Source of the DNA: Bretschneidera sinensis
Taxonomy: Eukaryota; Streptophyta; Magnoliopsida; Brassicales; Akaniaceae
Reading direction: 5' to 3'
Length of the DNA stretch: 64,000 nt
Assembly (NCBI GenBank): GCA_023935145.1
Contig: CM043699.1
Span: 127,536,536 to 127,600,535, forward strand
Part shown: piece by piece, positions 1-11,270 of the stretch
Layout of the letters: each line of letters starts with the position of its first letter
Position numbering within the stretch: the stretch's first letter is position 1
The notes under the pieces: generated by a model
Told to the model about the DNA's origin: nothing
Seen by the model: only the letters and a program-made list of their open reading frames with translations
Databases searched by the model: none
Made by a program: the position numbers and the translations under genes

Positions 1-1020
1 AGTTCCTAAGAAAATTTTTCCCAGCACAAAAGACAAGGTAGATGAGGGAGGAAATTTAATCTTTCCAACAGAGAGATGGAGACCTTTTCTTTAAAGCATG
101 GGGACACTTTAATGAGCTGTTTCTCAAATGTCCACATCACAACCTACCTCAAGATGAGCTGGTACTAGCCTTTTATAAAGGACTAAATGACATGAATAAA
201 AGTGTTGCTGATTCAGGTTGTGGAGGTGTGCTGATGGAGAAGAGCAGTGAAAAAGCTATGGAGCTGTTTAAGGCATTGAATGAGCACACCAAACAATTCT
301 CATCTAGAGGGAGACAAGGAGTAAAGAGCAAGGACATGTATGAAGTTAACTTAATTGGTGGATTTCCAATTCAGATAGCTGCTATGGAAAGGAAGCTAGA
401 TATGCTTGTAAAAGTTATGACTGCTCAGAACGCCTCACCAAGTCCACAAGCCACACAACGCCAGGTATGTGCTTTATGTTCTCAATTTGATCACACTTCT
501 GAGACTTGCCATTTATATTCATCTACAGATCCCGAGCAAGCGAACTATGTGGGACCAAACAGTGTATATGTAGATACCTACAATCATGGATGGCGAAACA
601 ACCCCAACCTCTCATAGAGCAATAATCAAAATGCCCTAAACCTTCAAGAGCAACAAAGGAACTTCCACCAAGCAGCCCAACCAGTTCAAGAGTAAAAGAA
701 GAGTGACCTAGAGAGTATGGTAAGGCAATTGATAACGACACAAGAACAGTTTATGGCAGATGGAAGGCAAATTCAAACTGAGAAAAGACAAAAAATTACA
801 AAGCATGAGCAAACCATCCAAAGATTGGAAGCACAAATGAGCCAAATGGCTAAGGAGCTAAGTGGACAAAGGTAAGGAGAATTTCCAACCCAAACAATGC
901 CTAATCCTGGAGGACATTAGCAACTGAAGGCCATTACAACTCTCAGAAATGGTAAGATTATAGGAGTTAATGAGCCAACACAAGCATTTCCAGCTAAGCC
1001 ATCCATATCCAAGGTAAGGG
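1..1020 (+). pseudogene. gag: gag (capsid/nucleocapsid) fragment of A1
   Basis: The translated blocks match the gag of A3 (32640-33960). They include the LPQDELV / SGCGGVLMEKSSEKAMELF block (about 150-270), a CALCSQFDHTSETC zinc-knuckle-like motif (about 467-510), and a Q/K-rich C-terminal helix ending near residues KELSGQ (about 850-870). The knuckle has the spacing C-x2-C-x4-H-x4-C seen in nucleocapsid. Gag packages the RNA and forms the virus-like particle in the cytoplasm. The frame is open from 192 but stops at TAG 615-617. A3 has a stop at the same codon, while A2 has TGG (Trp). The N-terminus lies outside the window. Confidence 0.8.
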
Positions 1021-1964
1021 AAATGAAGAAGTGGAATGCACCTCCCATCCCTCAAAGGTTAGTGAAGCCAAAGAAAGATAAATTGCTTGATATTTTTGAA
1101 AATTTGAGAAAAGTAGAAATTAAAATTCCCTTATTAGATGCAATTAAACAAATTCTTGCTTTCGCTAAATTTTTAAAAGATTGCTGCACTAATAAAAAGA
1201 AGTTTCAGGAGCATGAAACAGTGGTTCTAACTGAAGAGGTAAGTGCGGTATTGTTAAGAAAACTATCTCCAAAGCTAAAATATCCAGGTAGTTTTACCAT
1301 TCCTTGCAGGATAGGCGACTAGTTTTTTGAGCATGCACTGTTGGATTTAGGAGCAAGTGTCGATTTGCTGCCATACGCAGTAGTTGAAAAGCTAGGTTTG
1401 GGGGAGCTCCAACCAACATCCATCACTTTGCAATTGGCAGACAGAAGCATCAAAAGACCAAGAGGTATTCTTGAGAATGTCCTGGTAAAGATAGGTGAAT
1501 TTATTTTACTTGCTGATTTTATTGTGTTAGACATGAAAAAATCTCCTATGCCAATACCTCTACCCATCATCTTAGGAAGACCCTTTATGAGAACTACAGA
1601 TATAATAATTAATGCGAAAAAAGGTATTGTAAGTATGACGGTGAATGGTGAGACAATAAAATTTAAGATATTTAATGCATTGAAATTACCCCAAGATGAT
1701 CATGAGGATGAATGTTTTAATGAATGTATGATGCAAAGTGCTGTCAAGCAAGCTTTTCAGGTCCATCACACTGATCCATTAGAGGCCACCCTCACCCATA
1801 GCTTCACAAGTTTGGATGTTAAGCTAGAATCTGAAGATATTACTGATGACATCATTGAAGTTGTGCACCTCCTTGAAGCCTCTCCAAAGCATCCAAGTAA
1901 GTTCACTCCACCGTTTGAAACTCTTGCGCATACTAATACTACTTTTCTCTCATCTATTATCTAG
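1021..1964 (+). pseudogene. Retropepsin-type protease region of A1
   Basis: The block 1023-1322 is the linker upstream of the protease (KLLDIFENLRKVEI, FLKDCC). After a TAG at 1320-1322 the frame continues with the aspartic protease. It has the active-site motif DLGAS (Asp codon at 1344), then the flap-like LQLADRSIKRPRG, VLVKIGEFILLADFIVLD and ILGRPFMRT. DLGAS in place of the retroviral DSGA is normal for Athila elements. The enzyme would cleave the gag-pol polyprotein. The TAG before the domain is also present in A3 (34354-34356). The frame runs on to 1964 through a conserved acidic tail. Confidence 0.8.
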
Positions 1965-2475
1965 GCACCAAACTTGGAACTACAGTAGTTACCAGTAAGA
2001 AATTAGATAGTCACGGCACATGGACACAGAGTCACACCACACTTTGAAATTACAATGCAACAAAGAGATGAAGATTTAGCACTCCAGACTGTCCAATATG
2101 CAACACCATTAAGAACACTTGAGCCACATGCAATGGACTTTAAGTACTCCCTGCCAAAAGACTAAAGTTAAAGCTGCTATAGAGAGTGCTTGAGCAGTTC
2201 CAACTTTGATAAACATGTAGCTCAAGCACCTCTACTGAGATCAGTGGTACTAAGGCCACTGAGTACGAACTTTCTGCCATAAGTGCGATTGAGCGCACTT
2301 CATAATGCGATAGAGCACACTCAGGGCAGATAGTCATGTGATAGTTTTAAACACATTTCCACATTTCACTCCAATACACTCAATCGCACTCTCTCTTTGC
2401 CATTCACCACCTACATTCACCATCCACCACCATCACATCCTTGACCGCCTACCTCCTGCACCCGGTACTTAAACT
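1965..2475 (+). other. Deletion-joined non-coding tail of A1
   Basis: No ORF of note. At 1965-2010 the sequence matches the start of the RT region of A3. From about 2025 it matches the end of integrase (GHR...K, then DEDLALQ), so about 2.7 kb has been lost in between. At 2283-2320 there are two copies of the family near-palindrome (GTGCGATTGAGCGCAC and a variant). At 2360-2440 there is the CT-rich spacer, and at 2450-2475 the CACCCGGTAC stretch from the end of ORF3. Confidence 0.7.
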
Positions 2476-2679
2476 TTTAAAACTCTTATTGCTAGACTAT
2501 GTGTTATAGATTTTAAGCTTACTGATGAAGTTTTATTATAATATTTATTTTAAATCAACCAAAATCTTCAAAACAAAATGAACATGCATTTATCTTTTCA
2601 ATAATACTAAAAAAAAACTGGGACAGAGTGTGTGAATTGTGTCTCTCATACCCCCAAACTTAATGTACACATTGTCCCC

Positions 2680-3538
2680 TATTAGAAATCACCTTGCGGA
2701 ATCCCAGGTGGTGATCTTCCAAACACCCAAGTCTAGAATGACTTGTAATAAACAGCAATTAGACCAATCAAAGGAATGACACAAGCAATTGTTATCGAAG
2801 TTCGACAAATGCTTACATCCCCGTCAGCTCCTCCGAGCTCTCTGCACTAAATCAATGGAGTTCTTACAATTACAGCAACACCTCCTCAAGAACCCTCTTG
2901 TTCTTGAAACATTAAAGAAGAGAAAAAAAAGAGATAAGAACTAAGTGTTTCCTTGGAATTTTTCCCAAGAAAATTCCAATTACAAAGCCCTTGAACCCCA
3001 CTTCTTGTATGCTCTCTCTCAACACCAGCCACTCTTGAATGAGATCACTTCTAGTGCCTCTCTTGTGTTTTGTGTCTTTACACTCTCACACTTGCACTAG
3101 AATTGTGTTGATTCACTGATTGTTATTGAAGCTAGATGACCCTTTATATAGTGCACCAACTTCTTTAACCAATCTTGAAGTCAATCTCAACCCTTAGATC
3201 TTGTGGACCAAACAATCATAGCCCTTCAACGAGTCTCGGTGATCTTGTGTGTTTTAATCAAGCCCTATGTACCAAGAGAAGAGTGCTAAAAATTGGGATC
3301 AGGTGTGCTTGGCACCGCGGCCCTGAACAGGGCAGGTCGCGGCTCACAACAGGGCAAACCACTTCCAGTTGCTGGGCGTTGTGGTGCACACCACCCTGTG
3401 CTGCAACAAACACTGCCTAGAACTTCATCCTTTGCTAGAGGCTGTGGTGCACAATCCTTGTGCTGCGGCTCTAAGGCCTGATGAAGCTTTATTCTTCAAC
3501 CCGTTTAATCCTTAGACAAATACCAGAAATCTCTACCT
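2680..3538 (-). repeat. 3' LTR of C1
   Basis: In element sense it starts TTCTGGTATTTG (a decayed TGTTGGTATTTG) and ends GATTTCTAATA. A TATATAAAGG-type TATA box lies at 3141-3150 on the minus strand. A GC-rich repeated segment at about 3295-3480 holds two copies of a GGGCAGG/CAGGGC-type repeat that the other LTR of this element lacks in part. A polypurine tract follows immediately outside (3539-3553 on the plus strand). The LTR is about 60 bp longer than its partner. Confidence 0.85.
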
Positions 3539-3609
3539 TTGTCTAAGCGATTAAACCCAAACCCATTATGCAAAGAACTCAGGATCCAAACTCAACATAA
3601 GTCACCATA

Positions 3610-5340
3610 TCATCCGACTCCAATCCTAAGAAGTCCAAGGCAATGATTGAACTTGCTTAGAGGTAGAACTTTGGTGCCTAAATTTGCAGGATTTTCTTCT
3701 GTGGCCACTTTATCCACATGAATGCATCCTTCCGTAACATTTTCCCGAATGAAATGATACCAAACATCCATATGCTTTGTCCTCTCATGGAACACCGGAT
3801 TCTTGCACAAATGCAATGCACTTTGGCTATCTGAATACACCACTATCTGCTCTTTTAGGGCTTTTAACTCTTCCAACAATCCTTTGCATCACATAGCCTC
3901 CTTAATGGCTTTTGTTGCCGCTATGTACTCAGCCTCGGTTGTTGAGAGTGCTACCACCGGTTGCAACTGAGCCTTCCAACTTATACAACATCTGTTTAAG
4001 TTGAAGAAGTAAGAGGTAATCAATCTTTTTTTATCCCGGTCTGCTCCATAGTCTGAATCAACATAACCCTTTAGACAGATGGACTTACCCCTCTTCTCGT
4101 AAACAAGCCCTACATTTGGGCTTCCCTTCAAATACCTCAGCAACCACTTCATCCCAAGCCAATGCTCTTTTTTGGGATTACTCATAAATTTGCTGAGAAC
4201 ACTAATTGCATTAGCAATGTCGGGTCTAGTGCTTATCATCATGAACATGACTGATCCAACCGCACTAGAGTAAATGACCTTTTCCATTTCCTTCCTCTCC
4301 TCATCAATTCTAGGACATTGATCACTGAAGAACTTGAAATGACTAGCAAGAGAAATCTTTACTGGTTTACTATCTTCCATAGAAAATTTAAATATCATAT
4401 TTTCTATGTAAGAAGACTGAGAAACCTTCAACTTGTTTCTCTTCCTTTCCCGGATTATACTCATCCCAAGAATCTTTTGTGCATGGCCAAGATCCTTCAT
4501 CTCAAACTTTGAACTGAGTTGAGACTTCAACTTTTCTATTATCTCCCTATTGTTACCAACCAACAGCATATCATCGACATAGATAAGGATAATCACCATT
4601 TCCTCCACCTTATGACCTTTGTAGTACAAGCACGAATCATAGTAGCTCCTCATGAAACCTAAGCTAGTTACGAAGGAATCGAACCTCTTATTCCATTGCC
4701 GAGGTGATTGCTTCAGGCCATAGAGAGATTTCTTTAATTTGCACACAAAATCTCTTTGCTTTCCGTCCTCATAGCCTTCGGGTTGCCTCATATAGATGGT
4801 CTCATCAAGCTCTCCATGTAAGAATGTTGTCTTAACATCTATTTGCCCGATCTCTCAATTAAATTAAACCACCATAGCTAACACTATCCTTATCATCTTG
4901 TATTTCACAGCCAGTGAGAATATTTCGGTGAAATCTATGCCTTTTATTTGCGTGAACCCCTTCGCCACTAGCCTAGCCTTGTACCAGACTTCATCCATTG
5001 GAGTGTTCCCTTATTTGATCTTGTAAATCCATTTACAATCCACAACTCTCTGTTTTTCTGGTTTGGGCACCAATTCCTAAGAGTTGTTCTTCCTCAAAGA
5101 ATGCATTTCCTCCTCCATAGCTAGCTCCCATCTTGACGAATCCTTGCATCCCATGGCATCAATGTAAGTTTCTGGTTCACTTATCCCTCCTTTTGAATAA
5201 GGAGCTGATATATTAACATCTGCAAAACCATATCTCAAAGGTGGTCTGACCAGCCTTCTTTCCCAGTCCCTTATGAGCTGATAATCATTCGGATTTGCTG
5301 CATCAACCCCTTCAAGTTCAGCCTCCTCATGAGTGCCTTG
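3610..5340 (-). pseudogene. pol: Reverse transcriptase and RNase H of C1 (3' part of pol)
   Basis: Reading leftward from 5340, the RT begins with the conserved acidic stretch before the RT core, then KEGxDF-type and KTxFLHGEL motifs in a frame with stops (about 4860-5060). An open block follows (3889-4791) with QPEGYED, SLYGLKQSPRQW, the catalytic YVDD (4570-4581) and TRPDIA. RNase H follows with DSDYGADRD and STTEAEYIAA, and ends at 3610 with SQSALHLCKNPVFHERTKHMD. RT copies the RNA into DNA and RNase H removes the RNA strand. Both catalytic centres are visible but the frame is broken at 3880-3890 and about 4791-5080. Confidence 0.88.
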
Positions 5341-6601
5341 TATTGTGAGTTTAAATTTACTCGCAAGCGCACAAGACGTTTGCAGTATAGCGTTGTGCAA
5401 GTGCGAGGTCGAATCCACAGGGAATTGTGTTGTGAAAATATATTTTTAATCTAAACTAACTTTATCTTAACCTAGTTCCGAATTGTGAATGATATTGCAA
5501 AAGAAATATAAACTAAACTAAGTTGGTTTAAAAACTAATAATTAAAACACTAAAGTTTCTGAATCCACCCCACCGAAGTACAGCATATATATTCTAAAAA
5601 TATAGCCTATCAAAACATTCCATGAATCCAACTATAAGACAAAAAACAAAGAATATCCCAACTAAACCAAAAGCATCCAATGTATCTGCACTCAACAAAT
5701 CACAAAAGAAATCCAATTTAATCGAAAAGCATTCAATGTATCCATCAGATGAAACAAAAGGAATATCCAACAGACAATTTAAACTCAATCAATTATAAGA
5801 TTAACTCAAATAATTGACAGAACATTTATACTAAAAATTGTCAGATTTGTACAAGCAAATCTGAACTATTACGCCAAACAACGGCGGGGCTTCATCTTCA
5901 ACCTTAACTGAAGAGTCTAACCACTCATAACTATGAAACTAAAATTCATAATAAAATTGCTAAACATTCAAACTAAAACAACCAAATAAAAAGAAATAAA
6001 TAACTTTACATGGGAGAAATTTCACTCGCTGATGGGCGGCGCTTCCCCTCGTGGTAGCAAAGCTTTTGGGATCCACCAGAACGCTAGCAGATGTCCACCA
6101 GTTAACACCAAAGTGGCCCAGGAATTGTACACTGAATGATGAGGCCAGATGGTGTTTATGTAGGGGGAGTCTCGGAGCACTGTAGGTTTCAGATTCGATG
6201 TGGGATACAGGCCCGAGTGCGCTCGATCGCAGAATGGTGCGATCGATCACATGTGCACTCGATCGCATGTCTTGTGCGCACGATCGCATGTGCGCTCAAT
6301 CGCATGTCTGTTACAATCAATCGCAAACGCACTGAACTGCACCTATTTCGATGTGCGATGTTGACCTTGCGCTCGTTCGTAGGCAAGTGCGCTCGATCGC
6401 ATATCTCGTGTGATCAATCACACTATGCATCCTATTTGCTCTTGAAGCTTGATATCTCCAGAAATACTTCATTTTCTCCACAAACCTATAAAAATACACA
6501 AAACACAAAAAAAAAACATAAAATAAAGTGAAATAATACAAATTAAGAACCTAACAAATATAAATTAAAAGGCTTAAATATGCAATATTTAAGACTCATC
6601 A
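5341..6601 (-). mobile_element. S1: solo LTR of an Athila-like family inserted in C1
   Basis: In element sense it starts TGATGAGTCTTAAATATTGC and ends near ACTCACAATA. This closely resembles the start of the A3 LTRs (TGATAGGTGCTTAAATATTC). No gag, pol or second LTR is attached, so it is a solo LTR left by recombination between two LTRs. The flanks CCTTG (5336-5340) and TCTTG (6602-6606) are a target duplication with one change. The interrupted copia sequence continues across the site when compared with C2 at about 29295. A cluster of near-palindromes lies at 6217-6402. Confidence 0.8.
6217..6402 (+). repeat. Cluster of GTGCGCTCGATCGCAC-like near-palindromes in S1
   Basis: At least six related 16-bp sites occur here, starting near 6217, 6237, 6253, 6274, 6290 and 6387. 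Each has arms of the type GTGCG and CGCAC around a CTCGATC core, with single changes. The cluster is much more GC- and CpG-rich than its surroundings. The open frames over it (Arg/Ser/His-rich on both strands) arise from the repeats and are not genes. Confidence 0.85.
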
Positions 6602-8030
6602 TCTTGAGCTTGGCCTTCATCAATGGGCTTTATCTGGTCTGAACCCTCTTGCCTTCCTTGCTCTACCTGAACTGAATTTTATTTGATGTTATGCTCCACA
6701 AATACCAGACTGGTTTTCCCAATATCCCCTACAGGGTTAGTTTTCTCCAAATAGGGAAATAAATGCTCATTAAAAATGAAATCCCTACTTATTATGAGTT
6801 TAGTTCCTTTTTGGCTCTAAGGATCACAACCTATACCCCTTAACCCCTTCCTCATATCCTAAAAACACACATTTTCTAGACTTTAGGCTAAGTTTATCAT
6901 CCTTTTGATGTGCAAACGTAGCACATCCCAAAGTCCTAAGGTTATTCAACTCAGGGGGTTTAGCACTCCACATCTCCTCGGGAGTCTTGAGATCTAAAGC
7001 TCTAGAGGGTGATCTATTAACCAAATACACAGCAGTAGACACAGCTTCCCCCCAAAAATATTTGGGTAATCCGGAACCAATTAACATGCACCTAACCTTT
7101 TTCATAAGGGTCCTATTCATCCTCTCAGCAACTCCATTTTGCTGAGGGGTTTTCACAACCGTTCTATGACTTATAATCCCATTTAACTCACGGAATTTAT
7201 CAAAATCCTTATTAAAAAATTCTAAGCCATTATAGGTTCATAAAACCTTAACTACCTTACCCGTTTGAGTTTCCAACAACTTTTTCCACACCACAAATTT
7301 ATTCAAAGCATCTGATTTATTTTTAAGCAAATAAAATTAAAGAAAGAAAGTAAAGATTACCTCCTTGTGTTGGTGTTCTTGCTGGTCCCCAAAGATATGC
7401 ATGAATGTAGTAAAGAATGCCCTTAAACTTGTGCACTCCGGTGTTGAAACTGACCCAATGTTATTTCCCAAGAACGCAACATTCGCAGAAATCAAGTTTC
7501 TCTACTTTGTCACCATTAAGTAAACCGTTCTTGCTGAGAACTTGCAGGCCCTTTTCGCTTATGTGTCCCAAGCAATTGTGCCAAAGGGCTGCCTTATCCA
7601 TCTCAGCCATCAAGCTTGCTGCTTAATCCTTGATGTCCGTGTCTCCGATCATCTCATAGAGACCATCTTTCATTGCTGCTTTGATCACTATCAAAGATCC
7701 CTTGGTTACCTTGATCTTTCCTCTTTCTGCTTTATATGTGTATCCTATAGAATCTAGCTGCCCCAATGAGATCAAATTTCTTCTCAAATTCGAAAGATAT
7801 CTCACATTCCTCAGCAGCCTTGTAATTCCATCAAACATCCGCAACTGGATGTCTCCTATGCCCCTCACTTGGCAAGAAATATCATTCCCCAAGAAAACCT
7901 TTCCATTATTGGTTTCTTTAAAATTCTTGAACTAATCCGGTGAGGGCACATATGATAAGTGCACCCGGAATCCAAGATTCATTTCTCACTGCCTTGCCTC
8001 CTGCTTACATTTGAGCACATAATAAGAACA
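6602..8030 (-). pseudogene. pol: Protease remnant and integrase of C1 (5' part of pol)
   Basis: In element sense the block at 7623-7892 is the pre-integrase region (VRGIGDIQLRMFDG, NLISLGQLDSIGY). It is followed by the GAG-pre-integrase zinc-binding region around 7400-7620 and a core with stops at 7160-7380. The clean block 6824-7156 holds KTPQQNGVAERMNRTL, with the last catalytic Glu in VAERMN, and SRKCVFLGYEEGVKGYRL. Integrase joins the DNA copy into the chromosome. The protease active-site region near 7930-8000 is not in a clean frame. The spacing matches C2 at 27900-29250. Confidence 0.82.
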
Positions 8031-8035
8031 TCATC

Positions 8036-8871
8036 TTATTGTTCTCTCTTGGCAACCGAAGCCTCTCTATTGTTGGTATGGCTTCTTCCTTTCTTGTCCC
8101 TCATCATCTTCCTACAATCTTTCTTGAAATGACCTTCCTTATTGCAGTAGTAGCATCGTTTTCCTCCAAACTCCGGTTTGAAATGCGATCTCCCATGGCT
8201 CTGCCCTCTACCCTTTGGTTTGTCCTGGTAGTTGCCATAGATGCTACTGTCATTCCTAGTTGCTGGCCTTCCTCTAACGAACAACCCTTCTTCACTTGAT
8301 CCTTCCCTCATTTTTGCTTTGAAATCATGAGCCCTTATAGCATTGATCACAATTTCTTTGGTTAGTGTATCTCTTCTATATTCAATAGCATTAATCAAGC
8401 TTTCAAAACAATCAGGAAGAAAATTCAACAAAAAAAAACAGCCAATTGTTCATCCGGGAATGTTATACTATAACTAGTTAAATCTCAAACTAATTTATTA
8501 AACATATCAATATTATCTTGTAACTCTTTATTAGGATCCATTTTAAAAGCAAAGATTCATTTTAGAAGATAAATCTTATTATAAAGAGTCTTGGTAAGAA
8601 ATAGCTCATCTAGTTTCTTTTAAATGACAATTGGATCTTTTGAGTCTCCGCACTCCCTTGTCACACTATCTGATATATGCAAAAAGATGGTGTTATATGC
8701 CATATTCTTCATCTCATTCCACTGGAGCTCCGTGATACTTGCTGAAAAATCGTCATCTTCTCCAATTGTCAAGTCCACCTTTTGTTGCATAAGAACTGCT
8801 TTGCTTTTCTACTTCCAAAGGGCAAAGTCTCCCTTTCTATTAAACTTCTCAACAATGAAGTTTGAACTCAT
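8036..8871 (-). pseudogene. gag: gag of C1
   Basis: The likely start is the ATG at 8869-8871 (MSSNF, then EKFNRKGDFALWK), which matches the start of C2 gag at 27011. The first stop comes a few codons later. The N-terminal UBN2-type gag domain is in pieces (8440-8860). The C-terminal block 8036-8431 is open and carries the CCHC knuckle CYYCNKEGHFKKDC (about 8100-8160) in a Gly/Arg-rich, basic stretch. It would be the particle and RNA-binding protein. It is not functional as it stands. Confidence 0.85.
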
Positions 8872-9073
8872 CTTGCGGAGCAGATCCCAGATTTATGTAG
8901 CACCCACAATTGCTTTCCAACTTCTAAATCTTAAGAACCAGATCAAATCTTGATCCCAATACCATTCTTGAGTCTCTCAAGAACCTGATCAGATCTTGAT
9001 CCCAGCACCATTCTTGAATCACCCAAGAAGTTTCCTTTGATTCTTTGAGTCTTGCTCTAATACCCCCTGTTCA

Positions 9074-9085
9074 GCTCTGATACCA
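9074..9085 (-). promoter_or_regulatory. Primer binding site of C1 (initiator tRNA-Met type)
   Basis: The minus strand reads TGGTATCAGAGC directly next to the 5' LTR end at 9087. This is the usual copia site pairing with the 3' end of initiator tRNA-Met, where minus-strand DNA synthesis starts. Confidence 0.9.
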
Positions 9086-9086
9086 C

Positions 9087-9888
9087 TATTGGAAATCACC
9101 TTGCAGAATTCCAGGTGGTAATCTTCCAAAAACCCAAGTCTAGAATGATTTGTAATAAACAGCAATCAGACCAATCAAAGAAAGGACACAAACAAATGTT
9201 ATCGAGGTTCAACAAATGCCTACATCCTCATGAGCTCCTCTGAGCTCTCTATGCTAAATCAATGGAGTTCTTACAATTACAGCTACATCTCCTTAAGAAC
9301 CCTCTTGTTCTTGATACATGAAAGAAGAAAAAAGAAAGAGATAATAACTAAGTGTTTCCCTGGAATTTTCCCCAAGAAAGTTCCAATTATAAAGCCCTTG
9401 AACCCCACTTCTTGTATGCTCTCTCTCAACACCAGCCACTCTTGAATGAAATCACTTCTAGTGCCTCTCTTGTGTTTTGTGTCTTTGCACTCTCACACTT
9501 GCACTAGAATTGTGTTTATTCACTTATTGTTATTGAAGCTAGATAACCTTTTATATTGTGCACCAACTTCTTTATCCAATCTTGAAGTCAATCTTAACCC
9601 TTAGATCTTGAGGACCAAACAATCATAGCCCTTCGAGTCTCAGTGATCCTGTACGTTTTAATCAAGCCCCACACACCAAGAAAAGAGTGCTGAAAATTGG
9701 CATCAGGTGTGCCTGGTGCCGCGGCTCACAACAGGGCACACCACCTCTAGTTGTTGGGTGCCACGGTGCACACTACCCAAAACTTCATCCTTTGCTGGAG
9801 GCCACGGCGAACACTCTTTATGCTACGGCTCCAAGGCCTGATGAAGCTTCATTCTTCAACCCGTTTAATCCTTAGACAAATACCAACA
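9087..9888 (-). repeat. 5' LTR of C1
   Basis: In element sense it starts TGTTGGTATTTGTC at 9888 and ends GATTTCCAATA at 9087. It matches 2680-3538 along its length but lacks about 20 bp and about 25 bp in the GC-rich segment (about 9700-9800). The TATA region lies near 9550 on the minus strand. The outer base pair still has the normal TG start, unlike its partner. Confidence 0.88.
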
Positions 9889-9893
9889 TCCCC

Positions 9894-10168
9894 AATATGT
9901 GAGTAACATGCAAAGATCTGACCTGGGAGATGGAGAACTAAATGGCTGGCATAGCTTATAGCACGCTCCCTAACTTGAACTGGATGCACGCACTATGTTC
10001 CTGAAAAAGAAAAACAAACATTGTGCCGAAAAACAAGAAATACTAATAATAAACAGTTCAATAAAAGTAAATTCTAATAATAAAAGAAAATATTAGAATG
10101 AAAGTGATGCTGTGGGGTACTTCCCATGAGCATTAAGTTTTATGTCTTTAGCCATACAGGGTATCCTC
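9894..10168 (-). other. 3' UTR stretch of A2 next to ORF3
   Basis: Non-coding. It is the reverse complement of A3 39830-40090, including the segment with the first G-rich (polypurine-like) stretch and the conserved CACGCTC/GAGCGTG block. It carries on from 2476-2679 on the other side of C1. Confidence 0.7.
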
Positions 10169-11270
10169 TCATTGCTGGTCTTCAGGTGGTGCAGTGGAAG
10201 AGGTACCGGGTGCGGGAGGTAGTTGATCAAGGATGGCCTGAAGCATCACCTTTTGTTTCGTAAACCATGCCTCCAAACCATATATCCATTGATGTACCAA
10301 TAGAGTCGCTTTCTTATCCTCTCTGCGGATGTCAGAGAGCTCACAGTGAAAAAAGGACAACTCCTCTAGAATGTGCTGGTACTCGGTGGATACCATGGCT
10401 GGCTGGTCCTCCTCCCAAGTAGGGCTCTCTGTGGGGTGCTCTATGTCCATGGGGTCATCCTCCATAGGCTCATCAGCAGGAATATGCTCACAGGGTCCCC
10501 GGGGCATGTGCGATAGGCTCAGGCTTCACTAGCTCTTCCCAAAGAATGGGTGGTCACTCACCGGCCAATCAATGGAGGAGCCCTTGATCCCCTTCTTCTT
10601 AATGATATGGCTGAAGAGGAATAAGAAGAGGAGCCCCTATGCATTCACTGTGGTGGTTTGATGGCCGTGCATATGGTCCCAAAACTTATGGATCTGGCTC
10701 CATATGACTGATGGAATGGAATACCAGTGTCCCCAGTGAAATGCGTACAGGGCCTGTAGGAACTAGTATTTCCTCTAAGTCTTGTGCCCCAAAAGGCCCA
10801 TATTGCGCTGGAGGATAGAGTCTATGAGCCAGAGTCATAGAGGTAACTTCGATCGGCTCCCCGAGTTGTTGTGCCGATCAGCTTACTGGCCCGCACACAT
10901 ATCCTCAATGATGTGGGGCAGGGGAAACGGCTCTGGCTGCTTCACCATCTAGGTGTCCTTAGGAGGGGACTCATCGTAGCAGTGAAGGGCAGCAACGATG
11001 TCAATAGTGGTTACCTCGATAAACTTACTCTAGACTAAGAAAGATAGGATCTCCGGTCTGGTGCAGTCGTAGGATAAGTTCTCATAGAATCCGACCACCA
11101 ATCGGGTGTATGCCGTCGAGCAAACAGGCTTGAACAGCCTCATCAGTCCTCGAGTCTTGAATTCTTGAACCACCCATCGAGTGGCATCCAAGCTCTTGAA
11201 ATCCGCATCGATGTTGAAAGTAGTCTCGAACAAGATTTCTCTTTGTTTGAAACTGGGCTAAGATGATTGG
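10169..11270 (-). pseudogene. ORF3 (extra 3' ORF) of A2
   Basis: This is the extra gene between integrase and the 3' LTR. In element sense it begins near 11270 in a Ser/Gln-rich leader. It continues with LFETTFNIDADF-like residues, VVQEFKTRGLMRLFKPVCSTA and VVGFYENLSYDC (open 11030-11233). Several stops follow, and it ends at 10169-10507 with PGTSSTAPPEDQQ. The middle resembles the plant transposon domain found in Athila polyproteins (Transposase_32/PF20167 type; this is my recognition, not a search). The final residues and length match ORF3 of A3. I saw no clear membrane segment, so I do not call it an envelope protein. Confidence 0.65.

Larger units (their letters stand above)
1..2475 (+). 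mobile_element. A1: Athila-like Ty3/gypsy element, internally deleted and cut by window edge
   Basis: This is a plus-strand copy of the same family as A3. It enters the window in mid-gag, at the equivalent of about 33000 in A3. It keeps gag and protease, then jumps at about 2010 from the end of the protease region straight to the C-terminal end of integrase, which matches A3 near 37750. A second jump at about 2440 goes from the pyrimidine-rich spacer to the last codons of ORF3. At about 2476 the sequence switches to the opposite strand of the same family (A2). RT, RNase H, most of integrase and nearly all of ORF3 are missing, so this copy could not move by itself. Confidence 0.85.
2680..9888 (-). 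mobile_element. C1: Ty1/copia element (Tork/Tnt1-like) with both LTRs
   Basis: C1 is bounded by LTRs 2680-3538 and 9087-9888 and flanked by the direct repeat TCCCC (2675-2679 and 9889-9893), which fits a 5-bp target site duplication. The order in element sense is 5' LTR, PBS, gag, protease, integrase, RT, RNase H, 3' LTR, which is the copia order. The coding parts closely resemble C2 on the plus strand. The solo LTR S1 interrupts it at 5341-6601. Many stops and frameshifts make all genes inactive. C1 was inserted into the 3' UTR of A2. Confidence 0.9.

Noticed and set aside
3175..3481. Overlapping ORFs as small genes
   Set aside because: They lie in the GC-rich repeat of the C1 LTR and are not kept in the partner LTR at 9690-9875.
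6136..6541. Overlapping ORFs on both strands (Arg/Ser/His-rich, 65-131 codons) as genes
   Set aside because: They lie in the near-palindrome cluster of S1, and their residues simply repeat the DNA motif in each frame. There is no domain and no start context.
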